NCBI GenBank assembly: GCA_036392795.1
Contig: DASVXH010000086.1
Span: 1 to 7,897, forward strand
Length of the DNA: 7,897 bases
Source: JARIHD01 sp036392795
Lineage (GTDB): Bacteria; Patescibacteriota; Saccharimonadia; Saccharimonadales; UBA4665
Direction: 5' to 3'
A program made the position numbers and the translations under genes. Every line of letters starts with the position of its first letter. The stretch's first letter is position 1. The notes beneath the pieces are model-generated. The model had not been told where the DNA came from, did not search any database, and saw only the letters and a list, made by a program, of their open reading frames with translations. Positions 1-7,776 of this stretch are shown piece by piece.

Positions 1-2
1 GG

Positions 3-1502
3 TTTAAAGGCACAGGAAACGAAGCCGAAGGCATGCGCTATGTCTCAATCATGATCGCCGGATTGCTTATCCCGCTGTCTTTCTGGTGGACTTTTAAATT
101 GCGCGAGCCGGGTTTTGTAAAAGCTGCGAAGCATGAAAGGACCCCTTTCAGGAAAGATATGAAACGCGCGGTCAGCAACCGGAACTTCGCCTGGCTGACC
201 CTGACAATTTTTACCTTGGCTATGGGTTTCAATTTCGTTCAGCTACTCGGATCCTACATCCCCATTTTCTATGTTTTCGGAGGCAACAAGCTTGCGGGGG
301 CTTATCTGCTCGGGGTCAACGGTACTATGTGGGCCGTCACCGGCTTGCTCGCCGTCTTCCCTCTTAACTGGATCAGCCCGAGATTGGGCAAGCGGAATAC
401 CCTTGCAGTTGCGGTCCTGCTCATGTGTCTGGCGCAACTCTCCAAGATTGTCTGCTACAATCCCCATTATCCTTACCTGCTTCTCATACCCACCGCTCTG
501 CTTTCCACCGGCATGCTGTTTTTCTTCACCCTGGGATCTTCCATGGTGGGCGATATCTGTGACGAGGATGAACTAAACACGGGTTATCGCGCCGAGGGAA
601 GTTACTACTCCATATTCTGGTGGTTGATTAAAATGGGAACGGCTTTCGCCAGCTTGATCGCAGGCATTTTGATCGTATTGACTGCGTTTGACGAAATCCA
701 AGTCACAAAAGTCGACAGTATCCAGGAGATTATCAGGGAAATTCGCGGCGAGGTTCAGTTCTGGGAAGGTGCTCAGGCTTTCACCGGCCCGAATACGGAA
801 TTGCTGAAGAAAACGAAAGCACAGGTTGCCGATGCGATCGAGGAGGCTAGAAAATATGTGAGCTACCTCGAAATGGAATCCGCAAAGCAACCGGCGCAGT
901 CAGTGCAATCGGCTGCTGAATACCAGAGCCGTGAACGTGACAAGTTGCGGGAGACCCTATCTACGACAAAATCTACGATAGACGGATTGGAAAAATTACA
1001 GACACATTGGGCAAGTCTGGGGCCGGAGACCAAGGCCCCTCTGATCAAAGCCGCTGTGGCAGAAGCCATTCCGCTGACACTGCAAACCAAGCTTGAAAAA
1101 GCCAAAATGAACTCATTTGAACTTATGGCGCATCTGGAATCCAAATCCAAGGAACAAAAAGACAGCGCAGAACACTATCAAGAGATTCTTCAGAACATCA
1201 GCGAAGTAAATAATTGGTTTATCAATCTGAACCTGGCAGCTCCCCCGGCTGCTCTCGATGCAGAGCTTACAACTATAGCAAAAGACGTTGCCCTGCTGAC
1301 CAAGCAAGCACCTTATACTCTCTTGATGATGCGAGTGGTCGAGATCGGGCTGCCGGTGTTATTGAGCCTCTTTTCTGGATTTTTTCTCCTTCGTTACTCA
1401 TTGACGGAAAAGCGCTCACATGAGATCAAGGATCTTTTAAGGCAACGGAATGAGGCACGTTCCAAAGAGACGAACGGTGCGATCGGAGCAGTGACTGTTT
1501 AA
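3..1502 (+). CDS. GPH-family (MFS) sugar:cation symporter, 5' partial, with a large coiled-coil-like insert before the last TM
   Basis: This is a membrane symporter of the glycoside-pentoside-hexuronide:cation (MelB-like) family, probably importing an oligosaccharide for the two cytoplasmic enzymes downstream. The reading frame is open to the window edge, so the Met at 33 is unlikely to be the start. It lies within a family-typical stretch leading into TM6, and TM1-5 are missing. Counting from the codon at position 3, hydrophobic segments lie near residues 13-31, 62-92, 98-123, 132-151, 156-181, 201-229 and 440-464, matching TM6-TM12. The acidic GDICDEDE motif at 183-190, followed by TGYRAEG, is characteristic of GPH proteins. 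Between TM11 and TM12, where family members normally have a short loop, there are about 210 polar, Lys/Glu/Gln/Ala-rich residues (about 230-438) predicted by eye to be mostly helical. With standard 12-TM topology this loop is extracytoplasmic. The C-terminal tail (465-499) is basic and cytoplasmic. The family call is firm; the substrate is unknown. Confidence 0.88.
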   Translation, partial: FKGTGNEAEGMRYVSIMIAGLLIPLSFWWTFKLREPGFVKAAKHERTPFRKDMKRAVSNRNFAWLTLTIFTLAMGFNFVQLLGSYIPIFYVFGGNKLAGAYLLGVNGTMWAVTGLLAVFPLNWISPRLGKRNTLAVAVLLMCLAQLSKIVCYNPHYPYLLLIPTALLSTGMLFFFTLGSSMVGDICDEDELNTGYRAEGSYYSIFWWLIKMGTAFASLIAGILIVLTAFDEIQVTKVDSIQEIIREIRGEVQFWEGAQAFTGPNTELLKKTKAQVADAIEEARKYVSYLEMESAKQPAQSVQSAAEYQSRERDKLRETLSTTKSTIDGLEKLQTHWASLGPETKAPLIKAAVAEAIPLTLQTKLEKAKMNSFELMAHLESKSKEQKDSAEHYQEILQNISEVNNWFINLNLAAPPAALDAELTTIAKDVALLTKQAPYTLLMMRVVEIGLPVLLSLFSGFFLLRYSLTEKRSHEIKDLLRQRNEARSKETNGAIGAVTV

Positions 1503-1646
1503 GTCCTCTTTACCCGCTGGCAAGGATTGTAGACTCTCTTGTGATAGCAGGTGACTGATTGATGCAACGATGAAGTGGTTGGGAAAACGGAGCCGATGAT
1601 TGTACCCGTCGGATAGAGTCGGAATAATACAAATAAATTCAAAAAT
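1503..1646 (+). promoter_or_regulatory. Intergenic leader of the GH35 gene with a weak candidate promoter and direct repeat
   Basis: This 144-bp gap separates the transporter from the GH35 gene. A possible promoter is TTGTAC (1600-1605), 17 bp before AATAAT (1623-1628); the -35 element is poor (3 of 6 consensus bases) and the -10 is fair (5 of 6). The hexamer GTCGGA occurs at 1608-1613 and 1618-1623, exactly 10 bp apart, with an inverted CCGA at 1593-1596. Such same-face repeats could be a regulator site. The bases just before the ATG at 1647 are A/T-rich with no Shine-Dalgarno sequence, so translation may start without one. No convincing terminator follows the transporter stop, so read-through from upstream is also possible. 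Confidence 0.25.
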
Positions 1647-4082
1647 ATGAAATTCCGCATCAACGAGAACAATTTTTGTTTAAACAGCAAAAAAGTATTT
1701 CTCAATGCAGGAGAGATTCACTATTTCAGGATCAAACGCGAGCTTTGGGACAAGCATCTCGACGCCGCCAAGGAAGCCGGTCTGACTACCGTCAGCAGCT
1801 ATGTCCCCTGGGCCTGGCACGAATCCGTGGAAGGCGTTTTTGATTTTGACGGCACCTCCTGCCCGGAACGTGATCTCAAAGGCTGGCTGCAGCGATGCCA
1901 GGCCAGGGGATTGACCTGCATTGTCAAACCGGGGCCATTTATCCTGGCCGAGACCCGCGGAGCGGGGCTGCCAGACTGGTTCCTGGATCAGTACCGGGAA
2001 GAAGTCAAAATGCGCAACAGCAAGGGTGGGATCGTGCCCAGTGACGGTGTTAGCCTGTTCCACCCCAAATACCTGGAGAAAGTGACGCGTTGGTATGATC
2101 AGGTCATGCCCTTCATCAGCGAACGCGAAATATCGGCCGGCGGCCCGATTATCATGATGCAGATCTGCAATGAAATCGGCTTGTTCTCATGGCTGGCGCA
2201 CCAGGGAGACTATTGTGAAACGGTCAAGACTCGGTTCATTTCCTATCTGTCAAGAAAATACAAAAATATTGCGGAATTGAACGGCTTGTGGGGAACGGCT
2301 TACCCGGACTTTGCCCAGGTAGAACTTCCCCCTGACGGGAGGCTTCCTTATGCCTCAAGGGGCGACCGTGGCCGCGATTATGAATGGCACTGTTTCTGGA
2401 GAAATTATTATGGCGATTATTTAAGAATGATGGCGCGCCTGGCTAGAGATAGGGGGGTAACGGTTCCGTTTTATCATAATCTTCCGGGCTGGATTTATGG
2501 AAGCGGTTATGAATTCCCGGTTAATATCACCATGTATGAAGATCTTTTCGGGGATAAGAGCGAGATCATTTTCGGCGTCGATCATATCCCGGAATTCCTT
2601 TCCCACCGTAACATGCACGATGACCGGATCATCAATGACATCACCGGCGCCATGCAGGGGAACAAGCCGTTGTTTGCCGCCGAGTTTCAGTGCGGCTCAC
2701 GGGAATACCACGTGGTGACAAACCCCCGCGAGATGGAACTTTTTTATAAGGCAAGCATTGCACACGGACTGACCGGCTGGAACTACTACATGTTTTCCCA
2801 AGGACGAAACCCAAGGCACAGAGGCCATTCCGGGGAAACGTTTTACTGGTTCAATCCGCTGACCCCGGAAGGCGAGCGCACCAGCGTTTTCTCCCTGGTT
2901 CAACGGATGAGCAAAATCGTTAGAACTTCCGAGAATCTGATCGTGGAAGCAAAACGCAAAGCAGAAGTCTGCGTCGTTTTTTATCCACCGTATTACGCCA
3001 CCGAACTGGAGAGACCGGAAACGGGAGCGAGCGGGCTCCAATACAACCGTTCAGCTATCCGCCGGGCAGCCTATTTCGACGGTTTGCTGAAAGCGCTCCA
3101 GGTCCTTAATATCGATTATGACTTGGTGGACCTGTGCCAGGCGACAGCGGAAACATTGGGCAAATACAAGCAGGTCTGGGCTTTCAGCACAGATGAAATG
3201 AATGCCAAGGATCAGCAGACCCTGGTGGATTACACCAAGGCCGGTGGGCAATCAATTATTTTCCCGTGTCTGCCTGACCGCGAGATGACCCAAAAGCCTT
3301 GCGCCATTATACGGGAGGCCATCTCAGTAGAACCATCCGGAACCGAAACCATCGATTCTCCTCTGATCGACATCTATAACCTGAAAGACATCAAGTGTGC
3401 CAATCCGCAGATCATTTATGACGGGCAATCGCTCGCCGGTGCGGAGATCATCGCAAGGACGATTCGGGGTTCCGCCTGCGGATTCGCAAAAACTCTTGGC
3501 AGCGGCTCCGTCATTCATCTGGGGACCTGGATTGGGTTCGACACCGAAAGCCACAAAGCCGTATATGAAGCCATTCTAAGAAAATCCGGTTCAACGCTCA
3601 GACAGGCGTCATCTTCCAATGGCAATATAGCAGTCAGGGAGCGTTTTTCGGCTCATCAGACTGCAGTTCTTTTCATCGGGAACTATTACAACGAAGAGCA
3701 GAAAGGCAAAATCACCTATACACATCCTGAAAACGGGGAGGCGATCAACATACCCTACTCGCAGGACGGGTTGCTATTGCCGGCTCTTTACGGCATATTG
3801 ACCCCGGTGTGCATGGAAGTGGCTGAGGGCATTAAGATTCTCCATAGCACTTCGGATATTCTTGGGGTTGCAAGAAATAACGGCCAGTTGGAGATCACGC
3901 TGTACGGAGATCGAGATCTGGCCGGGGAAATCGTTTTTGAAGGCCCCAAGGTAGATAGGATCCAATCTGCAACCATGTGCGGTGGACCTGCAAAAATGGT
4001 TCGTGACGGCAAACGCACCGCGTTCACGTACAATCCCAAACACAAGGAAGAAATAATTCTAAACATAGAAATTTTGAGTTGA
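1647..4082 (+). CDS. GH35-type glycosidase/transglycosidase (beta-galactosidase-like), GH35/GH42 hybrid architecture
   Basis: This is a clan GH-A retaining enzyme acting on beta-glycosides. The N-terminal TIM barrel (about 1-430) opens with a GH35-like AGEIHYFRIKRELW (21-34) and SYVPWAWHE (51-59). KPGPFILAE (94-102) corresponds to the GH35 GPY..AE signature, with Glu102 in the sugar-binding position. The acid/base is probably Glu176 in GGPIIMMQICNEIG (165-178) and the nucleophile Glu346 in FAAEFQCG (343-350). Residues about 438-640 look like the flavodoxin-like, GH42 trimerisation-type domain (VCVVFYPP, then an alternating alpha/beta pattern), and beta-rich domains follow to the end. This layout is known for GH35 relatives such as archaeal exo-beta-glucosaminidases, so beta-galactosidase is not a safe call. 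There is no signal peptide, so it is cytoplasmic. The start at 1647 is the only credible one: no in-frame ATG, GTG or TTG lies in the codons just upstream. Its neighbours suggest work on oligosaccharides brought in by the symporter and shared with the GH94 phosphorylase; a beta-1,2-glucosyltransferase role is possible. Family call strong, activity open. Confidence 0.85.
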   Translation: MKFRINENNFCLNSKKVFLNAGEIHYFRIKRELWDKHLDAAKEAGLTTVSSYVPWAWHESVEGVFDFDGTSCPERDLKGWLQRCQARGLTCIVKPGPFILAETRGAGLPDWFLDQYREEVKMRNSKGGIVPSDGVSLFHPKYLEKVTRWYDQVMPFISEREISAGGPIIMMQICNEIGLFSWLAHQGDYCETVKTRFISYLSRKYKNIAELNGLWGTAYPDFAQVELPPDGRLPYASRGDRGRDYEWHCFWRNYYGDYLRMMARLARDRGVTVPFYHNLPGWIYGSGYEFPVNITMYEDLFGDKSEIIFGVDHIPEFLSHRNMHDDRIINDITGAMQGNKPLFAAEFQCGSREYHVVTNPREMELFYKASIAHGLTGWNYYMFSQGRNPRHRGHSGETFYWFNPLTPEGERTSVFSLVQRMSKIVRTSENLIVEAKRKAEVCVVFYPPYYATELERPETGASGLQYNRSAIRRAAYFDGLLKALQVLNIDYDLVDLCQATAETLGKYKQVWAFSTDEMNAKDQQTLVDYTKAGGQSIIFPCLPDREMTQKPCAIIREAISVEPSGTETIDSPLIDIYNLKDIKCANPQIIYDGQSLAGAEIIARTIRGSACGFAKTLGSGSVIHLGTWIGFDTESHKAVYEAILRKSGSTLRQASSSNGNIAVRERFSAHQTAVLFIGNYYNEEQKGKITYTHPENGEAINIPYSQDGLLLPALYGILTPVCMEVAEGIKILHSTSDILGVARNNGQLEITLYGDRDLAGEIVFEGPKVDRIQSATMCGGPAKMVRDGKRTAFTYNPKHKEEIILNIEILS

Positions 4083-4233
4083 AATTAATCTTAAATCGTC
4101 ACACTGCTATGAAAATCTCTCCGGCTAGGCCGCTTGTTGTTGAAGGTCAAAGCCACTGAAAAGCCTAAACGTTTCGATCTTTCTCTTTCCCCAGCAATAA
4201 TATTAAAGAACAGGAAGATGTATTTGAATCGAC
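4083..4233 (+). other. Intergenic gap before the GH94 gene; no firm signals
   Basis: This 151-bp gap is A/T-richer than the genes. A 4-bp stem, CGGC-TAG-GCCG (4122-4132), followed by a T-rich run could be read as a hairpin but is too weak to call a terminator. A purine-rich AGGAAG (4212-4217) is the only Shine-Dalgarno-like sequence. It sits 16 nt before the GH94 ATG at 4234, further than usual. A TAATAT (4198-4203) lacks a matching -35. An in-frame TGA at 4225-4227 rules out a longer GH94 start. Confidence 0.4.
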
Positions 4234-7200
4234 ATGACTCTTAAAAATTCTCTCGGATTATCCTGCGAATTTGTTGCAAACGGCTTGCTGAAGAGCATGC
4301 AAGTTGCTCCCATTAGAATAAGCCTCAAAGAGGCAACTCCTTTTTCAAAGCCAGGGACAAACCTCTACTTGAGGAAAAGGAAAAAACCTTTTGAATTCCG
4401 CGCTCTGCTGGGCCCGGAAAGCAACAGCCTTTTCAAATTCGCCGATGATGCTTTTATCGCCAAAGGAAGCTGGGCCGGTCTCGATTATACCTGCGTGCTG
4501 CAACTGTCAAAGAAGAGCCTGAGCTGGCAGTGGAGTGTGGATATCAAGAATGTGTCTGACGAGACTTTTGAGCTGGATCTGATTTATATGCAGGATGCCG
4601 GACTCAAACCGGTGAATGCCGGGTTGATAAACGAATATTACGTGAGCCAGTACCTGGAACGGCGCATCCTGCAGGATAAAATCTTTGGCGCCGTGGCCTG
4701 CTGCCGCCAAAACATGAAGGAATCCACCGGCCATCCCTGGTTTATGATGGCATGCAAGAATGCAGCACGGTCAGGCAGTGTCGATGGCATGCAGTTTTAT
4801 GGCAAGACCTGCCGGGAAACCGGCATCCCGGAAGGGCTGCTTGCGGATACCCTGGGAGGCGACTATGCCGGGGAATCTTCCGTGTTTGCCTTGCAGGAAA
4901 AACCATTCAGCCTGGCTGCGGGGGGGAGCCATAAAAGTCTTTTCGTCGGCGCCTATCGGCCGGATCATCCCCAGGCCACATCGGAGGATGACCTTAACTG
5001 TCTGCCCGGCCTGATGCGCGAATTTGAAGATGAGATCCCGACTCTGGACGCAAATGACCTCGTTCCCCCGGCAAGGAATCTATTCAATACCACCCCCTTT
5101 TTGCCGGTGGATGATTTGAGCGAGGATGGGCTGAACCGCTTTTTTGATAAGGAAAAACGCCATTGCGAATATGAAAATGGCCGGCTGGTGTCATTCTTCA
5201 GCAATCAAAACAACCATGTCGTGCTGCGGGCCAAGGAAGTAATGGCTGACCGGCCGCACGCGCACATTATGCAAGCCCGGGCCGGATATGTGCCTGATGA
5301 AAGCATGATGTCCACGACCGCTTTTGCCTTCGGGGTTTTCAATTCACATATTACCCAGGGCAATACCAATTTCAATGTGTTGCTGTCGGTCTGCACCAGC
5401 CAGTTCAATCTTGCTCCGCAAGCGGGCCAGCGGATCTTTGTGGAGGTGGATGGAAAACGCTATTTGCTTGGCGTCCCCTCTGCTTTCGAGATGGGCCTGA
5501 ATCACTGCCGGTGGATCTACAAGCACGGCAAGCATTGCTTCCAAGTCCGTTCGTGGACCTCCAAAGCCGAGCCGCAGATCAATATGGACTTCAAGGTGGT
5601 CACTGGAAATAAAGCAAAGTTGCTCATTACTCATGATTTTGATGCCCTCAACGGCTGGATGGTTTCTCCCGGGAGCCAGGCTGGTGAATATATCGCCAAA
5701 CCCAGGGCGAACAGCATGATCATGACGAAATTTCCGGATGCACGATTCAGAATTTTGATAAACAGCGCCGATTCTGATTACCTGGCGTGCGGCGATGAAG
5801 CGCTATACTCCGGTCAGCATGGCCAGGGAAGCTCTTTATTTGTCCTGGATGTCCGTGAAACCGCAGGTTTGTGCATGAGTTTCGTGGGCGAGGTGTGTTC
5901 TGCTGCGGCTGCCGTTAAATTCGAAGCTCCTGATCCTCAGTGGCTCTCAGATTGCCAGGATGTGCGGTCTTCCTGGAAGGATCTGAGCCTTAATCTTTCC
6001 CTGCGAGGGGATCAGAAAGACATCGCCGCCATCCAGGAGATCCTGCCCTGGTACGGCATGAATGCCCTCACGCATTTTCTAACGCCTTATGGGCTCGAGC
6101 AATTCGGCGGGGCGGCTTGGGGCACGCGTGATGTGTCCCAGGGACCGATTGATCTGTTGTTGACCTTTCAAAAGTATGATGCAGCGCGGCAGGTGCTGCG
6201 CATCCTGTTCTCAAATCAGAACCCGGATGGCGGCTGGTCGCAATGGTGGATGTTTGACAGCTACTCGAACATCCGGTCTGACGATGCCCATGGCGATATT
6301 GTTTATTGGTGCCTCATTGCCCTCAGCAACTATGTCAAAGTGACTGGCGACCTGAAAATTCTGGACGAGGTCCTTCCCTACTATCATGAAAAAGGTCCGG
6401 CACAGGCTGAGAAAACGCCGCTGAGCGAACATGTTGACCGGCTGATCAAAATGATCATTGATTCCTTCATTCCGGGCGCTGCATTTGTGCCCTTTGGCGG
6501 AGGTGACTGGAATGATTCCTTGCAGCCGGTCAGCAAGGAATTGGCCCAACGCATGATCTCAAGCTGGACCGTTGAGATGAATTATCAGGCTTTTTCCCAG
6601 TATCAATGGGTATATGAACAGACCGGTAATACAGCAAAGGCCCGAGAACTGAAAGAAATCTGCGAAAGGATCAAAGCGGATTTCAACCAATACCTGGTCA
6701 AGGATGGCGTGGTCGCAGGGTATGGGCTGGTTGAAGGCGACCGTAGCATCAGCCTGCTGTTACATCCGACTGATACCACAACCGGTATCCGCTACAGCCT
6801 TCTGCCAATGAATCGTGGCATCATCAGCGGGATATTCACCAATGAACAGGCGCGGCATCATCAGGAAGTGATTGATGCGCACCTGAAGGGCCCTGACGGC
6901 GTCCGACTTATGGACCGGCCCTTAAAATACAAAGGGGGTATCCAAACCATTTTCCAGAGGGCAGAAAGCAGCACCTTCTTTGGTCGCGAGATTGGCCTGA
7001 TGTACATGCATGAGCATATCCGTTACGCAGAATCGCAGGCCCGTATAGGCAGGGCGGATGCCTTCATGAAAGCGCTCCGCCAGGCCATCCCGGTGGGATA
7101 CAAAGAGGTTGTCCCCTGCGGGGATGTCCGGCAGTCCAATTGCTATTACAGCAGTTCGGATGTCATATTCAAGAATCGATATGAGGCCGATGAACGTTAC

Positions 7201-7578
7201 GACGAAATAAGAACAGGCAAGAGCACGCTTAGAGGTGGATGGCGGGTGTACTCCAGCGGGCCTGGTATTTATATCAGCCTGATTGTCTCGCAATTGCTTG
7301 GCTGGCGGCTTGAACCCAGGAAGGTCATCATCGATCCGGTTATGCCGCATTCCCTCGATGGGTTGTCCGCCTCGATGAATTTATGCGGTCATGCGGTGAC
7401 CTGCAATTATGCGGTCAAAGAAGGCAACTTCAGCCCCAAAGCGGTTTCCATTAATGGCAAAACCATTCAGTTCGTGCTTGAAGAGAACAAATACCGCGCA
7501 GGTGGAGCGGTCATGTCGGCCGGGCAATTCCTGGCCAAACTGGATCGGCAGGATAATATTGTATGTGTAATATTATAG
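4234..7578 (+). CDS. GH94-type glycoside phosphorylase, 1,2-beta-oligoglucan phosphorylase (SOGP)-like
   Basis: This enzyme probably cleaves a beta-glucosidic bond with inorganic phosphate, releasing a sugar 1-phosphate with inversion. At 1114 residues it is much longer than cellobiose or chitobiose phosphorylases (about 800) and matches the long SOGP-type class. Residues about 1-600 are beta-rich: NLYLRKR (43-49), LLGPES (58-63), then a DAGLKPVNAG and NEYYVSQY stretch typical of the class. The (alpha/alpha)6 barrel runs about 601-1010. It contains WGTRDVSQG (629-637), NPDGGWSQWW (663-672), DDAHGD (683-688) and GGGDWNDS (755-762), whose Asp758 is the likely general acid. QRAESSTFFGREIGL (908-922) lies late in the barrel. 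A C-terminal beta domain starts near WRVYSSGPG and DPVMPHSLDGL. There is no signal peptide, so it is cytoplasmic. The start at 4234 is fixed by an in-frame TGA at 4225. The related families GH149 and GH161 (beta-1,3-glucan phosphorylases of similar length) are alternatives. The phosphorylase call is strong, SOGP likely, exact linkage unproven. Confidence 0.85.
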   Translation: MTLKNSLGLSCEFVANGLLKSMQVAPIRISLKEATPFSKPGTNLYLRKRKKPFEFRALLGPESNSLFKFADDAFIAKGSWAGLDYTCVLQLSKKSLSWQWSVDIKNVSDETFELDLIYMQDAGLKPVNAGLINEYYVSQYLERRILQDKIFGAVACCRQNMKESTGHPWFMMACKNAARSGSVDGMQFYGKTCRETGIPEGLLADTLGGDYAGESSVFALQEKPFSLAAGGSHKSLFVGAYRPDHPQATSEDDLNCLPGLMREFEDEIPTLDANDLVPPARNLFNTTPFLPVDDLSEDGLNRFFDKEKRHCEYENGRLVSFFSNQNNHVVLRAKEVMADRPHAHIMQARAGYVPDESMMSTTAFAFGVFNSHITQGNTNFNVLLSVCTSQFNLAPQAGQRIFVEVDGKRYLLGVPSAFEMGLNHCRWIYKHGKHCFQVRSWTSKAEPQINMDFKVVTGNKAKLLITHDFDALNGWMVSPGSQAGEYIAKPRANSMIMTKFPDARFRILINSADSDYLACGDEALYSGQHGQGSSLFVLDVRETAGLCMSFVGEVCSAAAAVKFEAPDPQWLSDCQDVRSSWKDLSLNLSLRGDQKDIAAIQEILPWYGMNALTHFLTPYGLEQFGGAAWGTRDVSQGPIDLLLTFQKYDAARQVLRILFSNQNPDGGWSQWWMFDSYSNIRSDDAHGDIVYWCLIALSNYVKVTGDLKILDEVLPYYHEKGPAQAEKTPLSEHVDRLIKMIIDSFIPGAAFVPFGGGDWNDSLQPVSKELAQRMISSWTVEMNYQAFSQYQWVYEQTGNTAKARELKEICERIKADFNQYLVKDGVVAGYGLVEGDRSISLLLHPTDTTTGIRYSLLPMNRGIISGIFTNEQARHHQEVIDAHLKGPDGVRLMDRPLKYKGGIQTIFQRAESSTFFGREIGLMYMHEHIRYAESQARIGRADAFMKALRQAIPVGYKEVVPCGDVRQSNCYYSSSDVIFKNRYEADERYDEIRTGKSTLRGGWRVYSSGPGIYISLIVSQLLGWRLEPRKVIIDPVMPHSLDGLSASMNLCGHAVTCNYAVKEGNFSPKAVSINGKTIQFVLEENKYRAGGAVMSAGQFLAKLDRQDNIVCVIL

Positions 7579-7596
7579 GCTGTTATGCATATCCAT

Positions 7597-7622
7597 CAGA
7601 CACGCCGATCAGACAGGCCGAT
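7597..7622. repeat. 13-bp tandem direct repeat, two copies
   Basis: CAGACACGCCGAT (7597-7609) is followed at once by CAGACAGGCCGAT (7610-7622), with 12 of 13 positions identical. It begins 18 bp after the GH94 stop codon. Its function is unknown: it could be a slippage duplication or paired sites for a DNA-binding protein. Confidence 0.8.
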
Positions 7623-7631
7623 CGAGATCGG
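7618..7631. repeat. 14-bp inverted repeat overlapping the second tandem copy
   Basis: CCGATC and its exact reverse complement GATCGG flank a GA dinucleotide. As RNA the loop is too short for a stable perfect hairpin, so a symmetric protein-binding site on DNA or chance are better readings than a terminator. No T-tract follows. Confidence 0.5.
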
Positions 7632-7776
7632 GGAATCGAACCCGGCAAAACCAACTTTCGAATTGACCTCCCAACTCTGCGCTGATACTGTCGCGCTGTG
7701 ATAGGTGAGATTCAAGGCCAACTCTCCCTCTCCCGCGCAACGCTGAGAACACTAGCGGACGCTACCAAAGCAAACT

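Larger units (their letters stand above)
7579..7776. other. Intergenic flank downstream of the GH94 gene
   Basis: No gene is visible on either strand in these 198 bases. They hold a 13-bp tandem duplication and two short inverted repeats. CCGATC-GA-GATCGG lies at 7618-7631 and TAGCG-GA-CGCTA at 7753-7764; each has a 2-bp GA centre. GCGCTGATA (7680-7688) is echoed by GCGCTGTGATA (7694-7704). There is no stem followed by a T-run that would make a clear intrinsic terminator. Confidence 0.5.

Noticed and set aside
33..35. The ATG at 33 as the start of the transporter gene.
   Set aside because: The frame stays open upstream to the window edge with family-like sequence, and a start here would drop TM1-5, so the gene is simply cut by the window.
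690..1316. A fusion or frameshift joining two genes in the transporter.
   Set aside because: The frame is continuous, and a normal TM12 with its usual basic tail follows the polar stretch, so this is an insertion inside one protein.
1680..2063. A 127-codon open frame on the minus strand within the GH35 gene.
   Set aside because: It is antisense to the conserved GH35 N-terminal catalytic motifs and has no protein-family features of its own.
4122..4132. CGGC-TAG-GCCG stem followed by a T-rich run after the GH35 gene as a terminator.
   Set aside because: Four base pairs and a 3-nt loop are too weak, and the T-run is broken by G residues.
6922..7350. A 142-codon open frame on the minus strand inside the GH94 gene.
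   Set aside because: It lies wholly opposite conserved GH94 sequence and shows no recognisable domain; it is a shadow of the real gene.
7629..7655. The minus strand reads GGGTTCGATTCCCC, like a tRNA T-arm, hinting at a tRNA gene or an att site in a tRNA 3' end.
   Set aside because: The 5-bp T-stem has a mismatch, no matching 7-bp acceptor strand or cloverleaf can be found about 70 nt away, and no CCA follows. At most it is a chance match or a worn fragment.
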